DNA of 64,000 bases. Origin: Ruminococcus sp. (GTDB taxonomy: Bacteria > Bacillota_A > Clostridia > Oscillospirales > Ruminococcaceae). The translations under genes and the position numbers were made by a program. Shown here piece by piece: positions 16,221-24,823 of the stretch; the first letter of the stretch is position 1; every line of letters begins with the position of its first letter. The notes under the pieces were generated by a model, which was given only the letters and a program-made list of their open reading frames with translations, ran no database searches and was not told where the DNA came from. The stretch covers positions 1 to 64,000 of the forward strand of contig JAFVAN010000003.1 in NCBI GenBank assembly GCA_017480485.1. Direction: 5' to 3'.

Positions 16221-17414
16221 ATGTCATCAGCCATCAGGACCGACTATAAATATACCCGCTTTGCCTGCTACCTCGGCTACATAACTCAGGCGGTGGTGAA
16301 CAACTTCCTGCCGCTGCTGTTTGTGACCTTCAGCCGCAGCTACTGCATAAGCACCGCGAAGCTCTCGCTGCTCATCGCCGTTAATTTCGTCACTCAGCTT
16401 ACGGTGGACCTTATCTCTCCGCCAATCGTCACACGCCTCGGCTACCGCAGGACCATGACAGGCGGCTGCCTGTTCTCGGCGGCGGGGCTTGTGTTGCTGG
16501 CGGTGCTGCCGGAATTGCTGGCGCCCCTTGGGGGGCTTTGCGCCTGCATGATGCTCTGCGCCGTGGGCGGCGGGATAATGGAGGTGCTGGTGAGCCCCAT
16601 CGTAGAGGGCTGCCCCAGCGACAACAAGGTGGGACAGATGAGCCTGCTGCACTCCTTCTACTGCTGGGGGTCGGCGGGCTGTGTGCTGCTCTCGACGCTG
16701 TTTTTTCTCGCGGCGGGGACAGAGAGCTGGCAGCTGCTGGCGGTACTATGGGCGGCGGTGCCGATGGGGTGCCTTTTGATGTTCTGCTTTGTGCCGATCT
16801 CAGCTCCCGAGGACGCGGGGGAGAGCAGCAGCCTTTCGGAGCTGTTCAAAAACCGCCTCTTCTGGCTGCTGGCGGTGATGATGGTCTGTGCAGGGGCCTC
16901 GGAGCTTGCGGTCTCCCAGTGGGCCTCGGCCTTTGCCGAAACGGCTCTGGGCGTCTCCAAGCGGGTGGGCGATATCGCAGGGCCCTTCGCCTTTGCAATA
17001 CTCATGGGAACTGCCCGAGCCATCTGCGGCCGCGTCACCGAGAAAAGCCTGCGCCGCTACATGGCCCTGTGCGCGGGGCTCTGCCTTGTGGGCTACGGGA
17101 TGATCTCCCTTTCCGGGAGCAGTGCCGTGTCTCTGGCAGGCTGCGGGGTCTGCGGCTTTGCGGTGGGTATAATGTGGCCCGGGACCTTTTCAATAGCCGC
17201 GGCTCGGATACCTCGGGGCGGAACGGCGATGTTCGCGTTTTTTGCTCTGGCGGGAGATCTTGGCTGCACCTCGGGGCCTGCGGTGGTGGGCCTTTCCCAA
17301 AGTCTTGACAGAGGCTTTATGTATGCCATGATATTTCCCGCGCTGATGCTCCTCTGCCTTGCCTTGGGCGGCAGTGTAAACAAGGAGAATACAAATGGAT
17401 ATAATACCCGATAA
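16221..17414 (+). CDS. MFS transporter
   Basis: 397 residues with about twelve hydrophobic segments in two halves, split by a hydrophilic loop near residues 190-210 (PISAPEDAGESSS). The first half carries a short loop RLGYRRT between segments 2 and 3, the usual MFS motif-A position, and the segment pattern is like FucP-type permeases. It is 72 bases after nfnB and overlaps the next gene by 20 bases. Substrate cannot be read from sequence. The linked kinase-fold protein suggests uptake followed by phosphorylation, which is inference. Confidence 0.85.
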   Translation: MSSAIRTDYKYTRFACYLGYITQAVVNNFLPLLFVTFSRSYCISTAKLSLLIAVNFVTQLTVDLISPPIVTRLGYRRTMTGGCLFSAAGLVLLAVLPELLAPLGGLCACMMLCAVGGGIMEVLVSPIVEGCPSDNKVGQMSLLHSFYCWGSAGCVLLSTLFFLAAGTESWQLLAVLWAAVPMGCLLMFCFVPISAPEDAGESSSLSELFKNRLFWLLAVMMVCAGASELAVSQWASAFAETALGVSKRVGDIAGPFAFAILMGTARAICGRVTEKSLRRYMALCAGLCLVGYGMISLSGSSAVSLAGCGVCGFAVGIMWPGTFSIAAARIPRGGTAMFAFFALAGDLGCTSGPAVVGLSQSLDRGFMYAMIFPALMLLCLALGGSVNKENTNGYNTR

Positions 17415-18426
17415 GGACTTCTATGAAATATTCGCTCTCTTTTCCCGCGAGGCCCCCGAGAGTCTGGAGACCGTCTCCACAAGCAGGGGAGAGCAGGACT
17501 TCCGCGAGACCGTGATAGTCACCACAGCCGCAGGCGGGCGGCTGGTAATAAAGCTTGCGGACAACGACTTCACCGACCCCGGGCGCATCTCGGTGTGGAG
17601 GCGCTGTGCCGCGGAGTATCGGGCCCTTGGCTACTACGTCCCGGAGATATTCACAGCCCTGGACGGTACCTTCCCGAGGGTCAGCTACAAGGGCCGCAGC
17701 TGCTGTGCCTATGCCGAGGAGTTCGCCCCCTACACCCCTCTCGAGGACAGGGCAAAGGGTGAGGAGACAGCCCCTGCCGATGCCGACCTTGAAGCCATCC
17801 GGCGGGACATCTGGACCATGACTGCAAGGGTCGCCGCAAAGCACTTCGATTTTTCGGAGCACCCCTCGGCCTACTGCCTTTTTGAGACCTTCTGCCCCAG
17901 CGACAAGACCGACGAGGTGCTGGAGGCCGCCGGGGACTGGCTGAGCTTCGCCCAAGGCCTTGCTCCCGAATTTCAGCCTCGGGTGCAGCGCATATGGCAG
18001 CTGTGGACAGAGAACCGCGCGGCTCTTGAGCCCCTATACAAGAAGCTTCCCACCAGCGTCTTTCAGGCTGACCTGAACGACTCGAACCTGCTGCTGGACG
18101 AGAGCGGGCACTTTGTGGGGATATATGACCTCAACCTCTGCGGGCGGGAGGTGTTCTTGAATTATCTCTTCCGAGAGAACTTTGCGGGGGACTTTGACAA
18201 GGAGCTGGAAAAGCTCTTTTCGGCCCTCACCATCGCCCGTGAGCACTATAGTTTCAGCGAGGAGGAAAAGCGGGCGGCCCTGCCCCTTTACCGCTGCCTG
18301 AAGCCCCTGTGGTTCAACAAGCTGGAGGGCCTGAAGGAATGCGGGGACAGCGACGCCGTATCCCGCTTCCTCGACCGCACCGAGCAGGCGCTTACGGAAG
18401 ACATTGATTTTGAAAAGCATATGTAA
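17395..18426 (+). CDS. Aminoglycoside/choline-kinase-fold phosphotransferase (APH family)
   Basis: 343 residues. The kinase-like core has a nucleotide-binding Lys in GRLVIKL (about residue 52), the catalytic loop FQADLNDSNLLLD (about 222-234) and a metal-binding Asp in IYDLN (about 240-243). The usual HxD His of the Brenner motif is replaced by Gln here, while the catalytic Asp and downstream Asn remain. It overlaps the MFS gene by 20 bases, so the two are co-translated and may handle the same small molecule. An antibiotic-resistance role is not supported by context. Confidence 0.8.
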   Translation: MDIIPDKDFYEIFALFSREAPESLETVSTSRGEQDFRETVIVTTAAGGRLVIKLADNDFTDPGRISVWRRCAAEYRALGYYVPEIFTALDGTFPRVSYKGRSCCAYAEEFAPYTPLEDRAKGEETAPADADLEAIRRDIWTMTARVAAKHFDFSEHPSAYCLFETFCPSDKTDEVLEAAGDWLSFAQGLAPEFQPRVQRIWQLWTENRAALEPLYKKLPTSVFQADLNDSNLLLDESGHFVGIYDLNLCGREVFLNYLFRENFAGDFDKELEKLFSALTIAREHYSFSEEEKRAALPLYRCLKPLWFNKLEGLKECGDSDAVSRFLDRTEQALTEDIDFEKHM

Positions 18427-18488
18427 GCCCTGCGGCGTATAGTTCCGGAGTTTCAGGAAATAATAATCCCGAAACGGAGGGACCGCAA

Positions 18489-18626
18489 ATGATAGGATTT
18501 TTGATAGGCACGCTTCTTGGCGGCGCTGCGGGCGTTGCGACCATGTGTATGTGCAGCGTGGCGGCAGAGGCCGACCGACATCTTGAAGAGCCCCGCGACA
18601 CCGAAGCGGAGCGCCGAGAGCTATAG
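18489..18626 (+). CDS. DUF3789-like single-span membrane microprotein
   Basis: A 45-residue ORF read directly from the sequence, with GGAGG 8 bases before its ATG. One hydrophobic helix (GFLIGTLLGGAAGVATMC, about 3-20) is followed by a Cys pair in MCMCS and a charged tail (EADRHLEEPRDTEAERREL). The N-terminal MIGFLIGTLLGG pattern matches the small DUF3789 family of Firmicutes. Function unknown. Its stop is 22 bases before the ApbE lipoprotein start, so it is probably the first gene of that operon. Confidence 0.7.
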   Translation: MIGFLIGTLLGGAAGVATMCMCSVAAEADRHLEEPRDTEAERREL

Positions 18627-18648
18627 CACGGGAAAGGAGAGCAGGAGC

Positions 18649-19671
18649 ATGAAAAAACGAATAACGGCGGCGCTGGCCGCGGCGCTCCTGCTCTGCTCCT
18701 GCGGGGCTGCGGACAGCAGCGCCTCGGCAGACGAAAAGCACAGCACCTCAGTCTTTGCAATGGATACATACATGACGCTGACGGCCTACGGCGGGGATGC
18801 CGAGGCGGCGCTGACCGCAGCCTCAGAGGCGATAACAGACCTTGAGAGCCGTATATCTGTCACCGCCGAGGGCAGCGAGATCTACGCCCTTGACCACGCA
18901 GGCTCGGCAGAGCTTTCGGAGGAGACCCGGGAGCTTGTGCAGTTCGGGCTTGACATGAACGCCCGCACGGGGGGCGCTCTGGACATTACCCTTTATCCCG
19001 TCACCTCGGCTTGGGGCTTTACAAAGGAGGAGCACCGTGTTCCCTCCGACAGCGAGCTTTTGGAGCTGCTGGCCCTGACAGGCCCGGACAAGCTTAGCCT
19101 TGAGGGAAACACTGCCACCCTTAAAGAAGGCTCCATGATAGACCTCGGGGCCATCGGCAAGGGCTACGCCGGGGACCTGGCGGTCAAGGCCCTTAAAGAC
19201 AGGGGAGTCACCTCCGCTATTCTTGACTTGGGCGGCAATATCCAGACCCTTGGCACCAAGCCCGACGGCAGCAAATGGAGCATCGGTATCCGCGATCCCT
19301 TCGAGGGCGGGCTATTCGGGACCCTCTCCGTGGGCGAGGCGGCGGTGGTGACCTCCGGGGCCTACGAGCGGTTCTTTGAGCAGGACGGCGTGCTCTACTG
19401 GCACATCCTTGACCCCGAGGACGGCCGACCCGCCGACAGCGGCGTGGCCTCCTCCACCATCGTGGGGAGCGAGGGGCGGCTCTGCGACGCACTGTCAACC
19501 GCAGTGTTCGTGATGGGCCATGACAGGGCCTTCGACCTCTGGCGACGGAGCGGGGATTTTGAATACATAATCGTTACCAATGAGCGGCAGGTGTTTGTGA
19601 GCGAGGGGCTGGCTGATGCCTTTGAGCCCGACGCCGCCTACGCCGAGAGCGTGACCGTGGACAGAAGATAG
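18649..19671 (+). CDS. apbE: FAD:protein FMN transferase (ApbE), lipoprotein
   Basis: 340 residues. The signal peptide with lipobox LLCSC anchors it outside the membrane. The ApbE core shows FAMDTYMTL (about 34-42), IDLGAIGKGYAGD (about 164-176; the GKGYA FAD-binding loop), DLGGNIQTLG, then TSGAYERFF, HILDPEDGRPA and a C-terminal metal-binding Asp region (CDALSTAVFVMG). It transfers FMN from FAD to a Thr in D-x-x-(S/T)-G-A-T motifs of extracytoplasmic proteins. ATG 18649 is chosen over upstream in-frame codons because of CAGGAG and the signal peptide. No FMN-acceptor protein is encoded in this window. Confidence 0.93.
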   Translation: MKKRITAALAAALLLCSCGAADSSASADEKHSTSVFAMDTYMTLTAYGGDAEAALTAASEAITDLESRISVTAEGSEIYALDHAGSAELSEETRELVQFGLDMNARTGGALDITLYPVTSAWGFTKEEHRVPSDSELLELLALTGPDKLSLEGNTATLKEGSMIDLGAIGKGYAGDLAVKALKDRGVTSAILDLGGNIQTLGTKPDGSKWSIGIRDPFEGGLFGTLSVGEAAVVTSGAYERFFEQDGVLYWHILDPEDGRPADSGVASSTIVGSEGRLCDALSTAVFVMGHDRAFDLWRRSGDFEYIIVTNERQVFVSEGLADAFEPDAAYAESVTVDRR

Positions 19672-19701
19672 CTGTACGATTTTTGGGACAGGAGGTGCCT
19701 C

Positions 19702-20094
19702 GTGACAGAGCGAAAAAGACTTATCATACTCAGCACGATCGCGGGGGCCATCTTTGTGGGGGCGCTTATCTGGTGCGCTGTGCTGATATTCAAGCCCCAC
19801 GGCGACACGGTCTACATAAAGCAGGACGGCGAGGTCATTTACAACCTCGACCTGTCCAAAGAAACGGACAGAAAGTTTGATATCGAGTATAACGGCAGCC
19901 GCAACACCGTGGAGATAAAGGACGGGAAAATACGCATCTGCGAGGCCGACTGCCCCGACAGGGTCTGCGTCCACACGGGCTGGCTGACCTCGGACATCCC
20001 AATAGTCTGCCTGCCAAACAGGCTGGTCATCGAGTACGCCGACGGCGCCTCTGACGCAGACTCCGAGCTCGCCCCCGACGCCGTTGCGAGGTGA
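19702..20094 (+). CDS. NusG domain II-containing membrane-anchored protein
   Basis: 130 residues: an N-terminal membrane anchor (LIILSTIAGAIFVGALIWCAVLI, about 6-28 in total) and an extracytoplasmic NusG-II-like beta domain with DGEVIYNLDLSK and a conserved Cys pair region CEADCPDRVCVHTGW, ending CLPNRLVIEY. Starts at GTG 19702, preceded by GGAGG. This family regularly neighbours ApbE and Gx-transporter genes in flavin-based extracellular electron-transfer or RnfG-related loci (knowledge of the families, from memory). It probably has a redox accessory role using the Cys residues. Confidence 0.85.
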   Translation: MTERKRLIILSTIAGAIFVGALIWCAVLIFKPHGDTVYIKQDGEVIYNLDLSKETDRKFDIEYNGSRNTVEIKDGKIRICEADCPDRVCVHTGWLTSDIPIVCLPNRLVIEYADGASDADSELAPDAVAR

Positions 20095-20098
20095 GCCC

Positions 20099-20620
20099 AT
20101 GAAGGAAACGGAACGCAAGGAAAAGCTCACCCCAAGGCGCATGACGGAGCTGGCGCTGCTGACTGCGCTGTCGCTGATAATTTTCGTCATTGAGTTACAG
20201 CTGCCAACTCTCGCCCCCATCCCGGGGATGAAGCTGGGGCTTGCAAACATCATCACGGTCTACGCCGTGTACCGCTTTTCGGCGGGAGAGGTGTCCATGC
20301 TGCTGCTGGCGCGGATACTGCTCTCGGCTATGTTCACGGGGAACGTCACGGCCCTTATCTATAGCCTCTCGGGCGGAGCTCTCTGCCTCTGCGGGATGCT
20401 GCTGCTGAGGCATTTAATACCACTTAGGTTCATCCCCTTGTGCAGCGTGTTCGGGGCGGTGTTCCACAACATTGGTCAGGTGGCAGCAGCTGTCGCGGTG
20501 ATGGGCACCTGGACGGTCATAGCCTATCTGCCCTTTCTGCTGGTGTCTGGCTGCATCGCGGGGGCCTTCACGGGGCTGTGTGCGGGGCTGGTGCTTAGAC
20601 GTCTTGAAAAGAAACGGTGA
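20099..20620 (+). CDS. Gx transporter family protein (heptaprenyl diphosphate synthase component I-like)
   Basis: 173 residues from ATG 20099, with about five transmembrane helices (TELALLTALSLIIFVIELQLP; IPGMKLGLANIITVYAV; SMLLLARILLSAMF; a Gly/Leu-rich helix; FGAVFHNIGQVAAA). The GLAN and FHNIGQ motifs are characteristic of the Hpre_diP_synt_I / Gx transporter family (PF07456), which resembles ECF S-components. It follows the NusG-II gene by 4 bases. Together with ApbE it forms the core of a flavin or quinone redox cassette. A role in importing or handling a redox cofactor is inferred. Confidence 0.82.
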   Translation: MKETERKEKLTPRRMTELALLTALSLIIFVIELQLPTLAPIPGMKLGLANIITVYAVYRFSAGEVSMLLLARILLSAMFTGNVTALIYSLSGGALCLCGMLLLRHLIPLRFIPLCSVFGAVFHNIGQVAAAVAVMGTWTVIAYLPFLLVSGCIAGAFTGLCAGLVLRRLEKKR

Positions 20621-22032
20621 AAGAAATGAAGCTTAGAGACATTTCAAAAAGAATAATCTGTATAATGCTCGCGGCGGGAGCCGTAGGGCTTTCTGCTGCT
20701 GTGCAGGAGAGCCGCCCGGCCGCCTCTGCCGAGCCCGAAGGGGACCTGCTGGCAGAGCGCCTCGAGGAGCTGGACCAAAAGCAGCGGGAGCTTGACGAGA
20801 AGATAGCGGGTGCCGATTCCTCCGCCGATGGCAAGCGGCGCAAGCTCGAGGCCGTGAACGAGAAGATCGGCAGCATAGAAGAGGAGATCGCCGCCTGCGA
20901 GGAATACTCCATGCAGCTGGAGGACGAGATGGTGGAGCTTGACGCCGTGATGCGGGAGACCGCCGCGGAGCTCGACGCTCAGGAGCAGTTGATACATCAG
21001 GAACTGGACGACTATATGGGAAGGCTGCGGGCGCTGTACCTGGCGGGCTCCTTCTCTTATACCGATGTCATTCTGGAGGCAGGGGATTTCTATGATGTCC
21101 TCATGCGGGCGGAGCTTATAAGCCGAGTCGCAAAGCACGACAGCGAGGAGCTTGACCGAATGCTTGCGCGCTATGACGAGATCAAGTCCCTGCAGACCCA
21201 GCTGGACGCAGAGTCCGAGGAGCTGCGAGCAAAGGCCCTGGAGTATTCCGATAGGTACATAGAGCTCAACTCCACCCGTGACGAGCTGGAGCAGCTTAAG
21301 CAGCAGTACGGCAAGGAGCTTGATGAGCTTCAGGAGGAGCTGGAGGGCTACGAGGACGAGCAGCAGCGCCTCGACGAGGAGCGCCGTCAGGCCACATCAA
21401 CAACAACAACTACTACCACGACAACTACCACCACTACCTCGCCTCCCGAGGCCGAGCCCGAGAAAACGGCAACGACTACCAAAAAGACCACAACGACCAC
21501 CGCCCCTGCCGAGGAGGTGCCTCCCGAGACCGCCGCCCCCACAGAGACGACGCCCCCTCCCGAGGAGGAGCTTCCTGAGGAGACCGTGACCACAACAACA
21601 ACGAGCAAAAAGGCCACTACCACAACCGCCGCCCCGGAGCCCGCTCCTGCGGCCCATGATGCGGACAAGGCCGCCACCGTGGTGGCCTACGCTAAGAGCA
21701 ACGTGGGCGGCACCTACGTTTGGGGCGGCGCCAGCTACCGGGCCTGCGACTGCTCGGGACTGGTGATGCTCTCCTACGCACAGATAGGCATAAGCCTGCC
21801 ACACTACACAGGCTCTCAGGCCCTCTGCGGCACCGAGGTGGCCTATGCCGATATGCAGCCGGGCGACTGCATCTACTTCGGCTCCTCACCCTCCACCTCC
21901 TACCACGCCGCCATGTACATCGGCGACGGCCGAATGGTCCATGCCGAGAACAGCCGCACGGGCATCGTCATCTCCAACGTGGCCACCTTTTCGATCTACA
22001 ACCACATCTGCTGCATAAGAAGATTTGTGTAG
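20617..22032 (+). CDS. Secreted NlpC/P60 peptidoglycan hydrolase with coiled-coil and Thr-rich linker
   Basis: 471 residues from a GTG that overlaps the upstream stop (GTGA); ATG 20626 is an alternative. Signal peptide, then a long PcsB-like coiled coil (about 40-255) that should keep the enzyme inactive or localise it to the divisome, a Thr/Pro/Glu-rich linker (about 260-345, with a run of twelve Thr), then the NlpC/P60 domain: Cys in DCSGLVMLSYAQ, His in YHAAMYIGDG and a third polar residue in HAENS. It cleaves D-gamma-Glu-meso-DAP type bonds in the wall. Position after the flavin cassette is probably incidental. Confidence 0.9.
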   Translation: MKEMKLRDISKRIICIMLAAGAVGLSAAVQESRPAASAEPEGDLLAERLEELDQKQRELDEKIAGADSSADGKRRKLEAVNEKIGSIEEEIAACEEYSMQLEDEMVELDAVMRETAAELDAQEQLIHQELDDYMGRLRALYLAGSFSYTDVILEAGDFYDVLMRAELISRVAKHDSEELDRMLARYDEIKSLQTQLDAESEELRAKALEYSDRYIELNSTRDELEQLKQQYGKELDELQEELEGYEDEQQRLDEERRQATSTTTTTTTTTTTTTSPPEAEPEKTATTTKKTTTTTAPAEEVPPETAAPTETTPPPEEELPEETVTTTTTSKKATTTTAAPEPAPAAHDADKAATVVAYAKSNVGGTYVWGGASYRACDCSGLVMLSYAQIGISLPHYTGSQALCGTEVAYADMQPGDCIYFGSSPSTSYHAAMYIGDGRMVHAENSRTGIVISNVATFSIYNHICCIRRFV

Positions 22033-22049
22033 GGGGGGAGGGCAATAAG

Positions 22050-22796
22050 ATGATCGGAAGGATACATTCTACCGAGAGCTTCGGCACCGTGGACGGCCCC
22101 GGGATACGCTTTGTTGTGTTCATGCAGGGCTGCCCCATGCGCTGCCTTTACTGCCACAACCCCGACACATGGGCCCCCTCGGGCGGGAAGGAGTGCACCG
22201 CCGACGACCTGCTGACGGAATACGACGGGGTGAAGGAGTTCTTAAAAAACGGAGGCCTCACTGTGACAGGGGGGGAGCCCCTTTTGCAGCTGGACTTTGT
22301 GACCGAGCTGTTTGAAAAGGCTAAAGCCCGAGGCATCCACACCTGCCTTGACACCTCGGGGGTCTGCTTTGACCCGAAGAACAAAGAAAAAGTACAAAAA
22401 TTTGTACAGTTGTGCCGCGATACCGATCTGGTGATGCTGGATATCAAGCACATAAACGATGAGCGCCACAGACGCATGACGGGACATTCAAACCGCAATA
22501 TTCTGGCCTTTGCGGAGTTTTTGAAAGAGCAGGGCGTGACCCTCTGGGTGCGCCATGTGGTAGTGCCGGGGCTCACGGACGACGAGGAGAGCCTTTTTGA
22601 GCTGGGGCGCTTTCTTGGGGGGCTTCGGAACCTAAAGGCCCTTGACGTGCTGCCCTATCACACCATGGGAAAGATCAAATACGAGCAGCTGGGCCTCGAG
22701 TACCCCTTGGGCGACACCCCCGCCGCCGACAAGGCACAGGCCGTCAGGGCGCGGGACATCATCATGCAGGGCATACGGGCGAGGCTGAAAAAATAA
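22050..22796 (+). CDS. pflA: Pyruvate formate-lyase activating enzyme (radical SAM)
   Basis: 248 residues, the normal length. The radical-SAM cluster motif is C-x3-C-x2-C in GCPMRCLYCHNPD (about residues 28-40), preceded by GTVDGPGIR, the family's N-terminal signature. TGGEPLLQ (about 72-79) and the C-terminal ALDVLPYHTMGKIKYEQL are also PflA-specific. It installs the glycyl radical on pyruvate formate-lyase; no pfl gene is in the window, so its target is elsewhere. ATG 22050 is used because the upstream in-frame extension overlaps the NlpC gene. A GGGGGAGG site precedes it. Confidence 0.93.
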   Translation: MIGRIHSTESFGTVDGPGIRFVVFMQGCPMRCLYCHNPDTWAPSGGKECTADDLLTEYDGVKEFLKNGGLTVTGGEPLLQLDFVTELFEKAKARGIHTCLDTSGVCFDPKNKEKVQKFVQLCRDTDLVMLDIKHINDERHRRMTGHSNRNILAFAEFLKEQGVTLWVRHVVVPGLTDDEESLFELGRFLGGLRNLKALDVLPYHTMGKIKYEQLGLEYPLGDTPAADKAQAVRARDIIMQGIRARLKK

Positions 22797-22825
22797 AGCT
22801 CTGAGAAAAAACGGGAGGAATGAAA

Positions 22826-23596
22826 ATGGACATAGGCGAGATCGGTATCAGCGACCTTGACATCTACCTTACAAGGATGCAGAGGTCGATACTGGACAAG
22901 ATGTTTTTTATCGACAAGGTCTTCGAGCCCTTCGAGTACATCGTGGACTTTGGCTGCGCCAACGGCGAGCTCATAAAGGCCATGCTGCCAATGTTCCCCG
23001 ATTACAAATACATAGGCTACGATCTGAGCACGGAGATGATTGAGGCCGCCCGGACAAATGTTTCGGGGGCAGAGTTCTATGACCGCTGGCAGGACATCGG
23101 GGCGCCCTTTGAAAGGAGCCTTTTGAACATCTCCAGCACCATCCACGAGGTCTATTCCTACGGCACCGAGGGGGACGTGGAGGAATTCTGGGACAGGGTC
23201 TTTGGCAGCGGCTTTCGCTATGTGGCCATCAGGGACATGATGTTCTCCGATGCACAGGACCGCCCCGCCGACCCAGAGCAGCTGGACATCCTGCGCCGCA
23301 GCGAGTACGCAGGCTGGCTCGCCGACTTTGAGAATGTCTGGGGCGAGGTAGCGACCCAGCGCCAGCTGGTTCACTTCCTTCTGAAATACAAGTACACCCA
23401 GAACTGGGATCGGGAGGTCCAAGAGAACTACTTCCCCATCTCCACAGAGAGGCTGCTGGAGCGAATCCCCGACAGCTACCGCGTGGTGCTCTGCGACTCC
23501 TTCACTCTGCCCTATACCTCCTGGCAGATAAGGAAGGACTTCGGCTTCACCCTGAGGGAGCACACCCATCTAAAACTTATTCTTGAAAGGAAATAG
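22826..23596 (+). CDS. Class I SAM-dependent methyltransferase
   Basis: 256 residues. The Rossmann methyltransferase core shows motif I as VDFGCANGELIKAM (about 38-51), the acidic end of strand 2 as YIGYDLSTEMIE (about 64-75) and a post-I region with NISSTIHEVYSYG. ATG 22826 is preferred over ATG 22820 because it is 7 bases from GGAGG rather than one. Substrate unknown. It is sandwiched between pflA and hydF and probably transcribed with them. Confidence 0.82.
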   Translation: MDIGEIGISDLDIYLTRMQRSILDKMFFIDKVFEPFEYIVDFGCANGELIKAMLPMFPDYKYIGYDLSTEMIEAARTNVSGAEFYDRWQDIGAPFERSLLNISSTIHEVYSYGTEGDVEEFWDRVFGSGFRYVAIRDMMFSDAQDRPADPEQLDILRRSEYAGWLADFENVWGEVATQRQLVHFLLKYKYTQNWDREVQENYFPISTERLLERIPDSYRVVLCDSFTLPYTSWQIRKDFGFTLREHTHLKLILERK

Positions 23597-23602
23597 CAAC
23601 CC

Positions 23603-24823
23603 ATGAGCTTGAATTCAACGCCCTCGGGCGACAGAGTACATATTGGCATCTTCGGGCGCAGGAACGCAGGAAAATCCAGCCTTGTGAACGCCCTTACAGG
23701 CCAGCAGCTGGCCATCGTTTCAGAGGTGGCGGGCACCACCACCGACCCCGTGACAAAGGCCATGGAGCTGCTGCCCCTTGGGCCTGTGGTGATGATCGAC
23801 ACGGCGGGCCTTGACGACGAGGGCGAGCTTGGAGAGCTGAGGATAAAAAAGACCTATCAGGCCCTGAACCGCACGGACATCGCCCTGCTGGCTGTCAGCG
23901 CCGTTGATGGCATGAGCAGCTTTGACCGCGAGCTTTTGGAGCGCATCAAGGCCAAGGAGCTGCCCTATATCGTTGTTTACACAAAGACGGACCTTGCACC
24001 CGTCCAGAAACTTGGCGACAACGAGGCCGCCGTCAGCGCTCTGACGGGAGATGGGATAAACGCCCTCAAGGAGCGCATTGCGGCCCTTTCAAAGCAGGAG
24101 AAGCCGCAGTTCCCCATAATTGCCGACAAGGTTCGTGCGGGGGATGTGGTAGTGCTGGTGATACCCATTGACGCCGCCGCCCCGAAGGGCAGGCTCATCC
24201 TGCCCCAGCAGCAGACCATCAGAGAGCTGCTGGAATGCGGCTGCACCACTGTCTGCTGCCGAGAGACGGAGCTTAGGGGCACCCTTGTCTCTCTGGCAAA
24301 AAAGCCCCGTCTGGTGATAACCGACTCGCAGGCCTTCAAGGGCGTTGCGGCGGACACCCCGGAGGATATCCCCCTCACGTCTTTTTCCATTCTTTTCTCC
24401 CGCCACAAGGGGGACCTTGAGACCCAAGTGAGAGGGGCCGCGGCCCTTGACAGCCTGCGGGACGGAGACAGGATACTTATATCCGAGGGCTGCACCCACC
24501 ACCGCCAGTGCGGCGACATCGGCACCGTTAAGCTGCCCGCTTTGCTTAAAAAATACACCGACAAAAGCTTCAACCTCTCCTTCACCAGCGGCACCGAGTT
24601 CCCCGAGGACATCGGGGACTACAGCCTTGTTATCCACTGCGGCGGCTGTATGCTTGGGGAGCGTGAGATGAAATACCGCATCAAGACCGCCTGCGACGCA
24701 GGGGTGCCCATCACCAACTACGGCGTTGCTCTGGCGCAGATGAACGGCATACTTCGGCGCAGCCTCGGCATCTTCCCCGAGACGGCGGCGCTGCTTTCGG
24801 AAGGAGAGAACAGGGATGGATAA
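23603..24823 (+). CDS. hydF: [FeFe]-hydrogenase H-cluster maturation GTPase HydF
   Basis: 406 residues. N-terminal GTPase domain with G1 GRRNAGKSS (about 12-20), G2 Thr in GTTTDP, G3 DTAGLDD (about 59-65) and G4 TKTD. The C-terminal half has the HydF-specific cluster ligands: a Cys/His in EGCTHHRQCGD (about 293-303) and HCGGC (about 350-354), binding the [4Fe-4S] scaffold for the 2Fe subcluster. HydE and HydG and the hydrogenase itself are not in the window. Its presence shows the organism makes an [FeFe]-hydrogenase and is an obligate or near-obligate anaerobe. Confidence 0.95.
   Translation: MSLNSTPSGDRVHIGIFGRRNAGKSSLVNALTGQQLAIVSEVAGTTTDPVTKAMELLPLGPVVMIDTAGLDDEGELGELRIKKTYQALNRTDIALLAVSAVDGMSSFDRELLERIKAKELPYIVVYTKTDLAPVQKLGDNEAAVSALTGDGINALKERIAALSKQEKPQFPIIADKVRAGDVVVLVIPIDAAAPKGRLILPQQQTIRELLECGCTTVCCRETELRGTLVSLAKKPRLVITDSQAFKGVAADTPEDIPLTSFSILFSRHKGDLETQVRGAAALDSLRDGDRILISEGCTHHRQCGDIGTVKLPALLKKYTDKSFNLSFTSGTEFPEDIGDYSLVIHCGGCMLGEREMKYRIKTACDAGVPITNYGVALAQMNGILRRSLGIFPETAALLSEGENRDG

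Noticed and set aside
21395..21440. ACN-rich tract as a microsatellite or CRISPR-like repeat
   Set aside because: It encodes an in-frame poly-Thr linker in the NlpC/P60 protein; no spacer-repeat structure.
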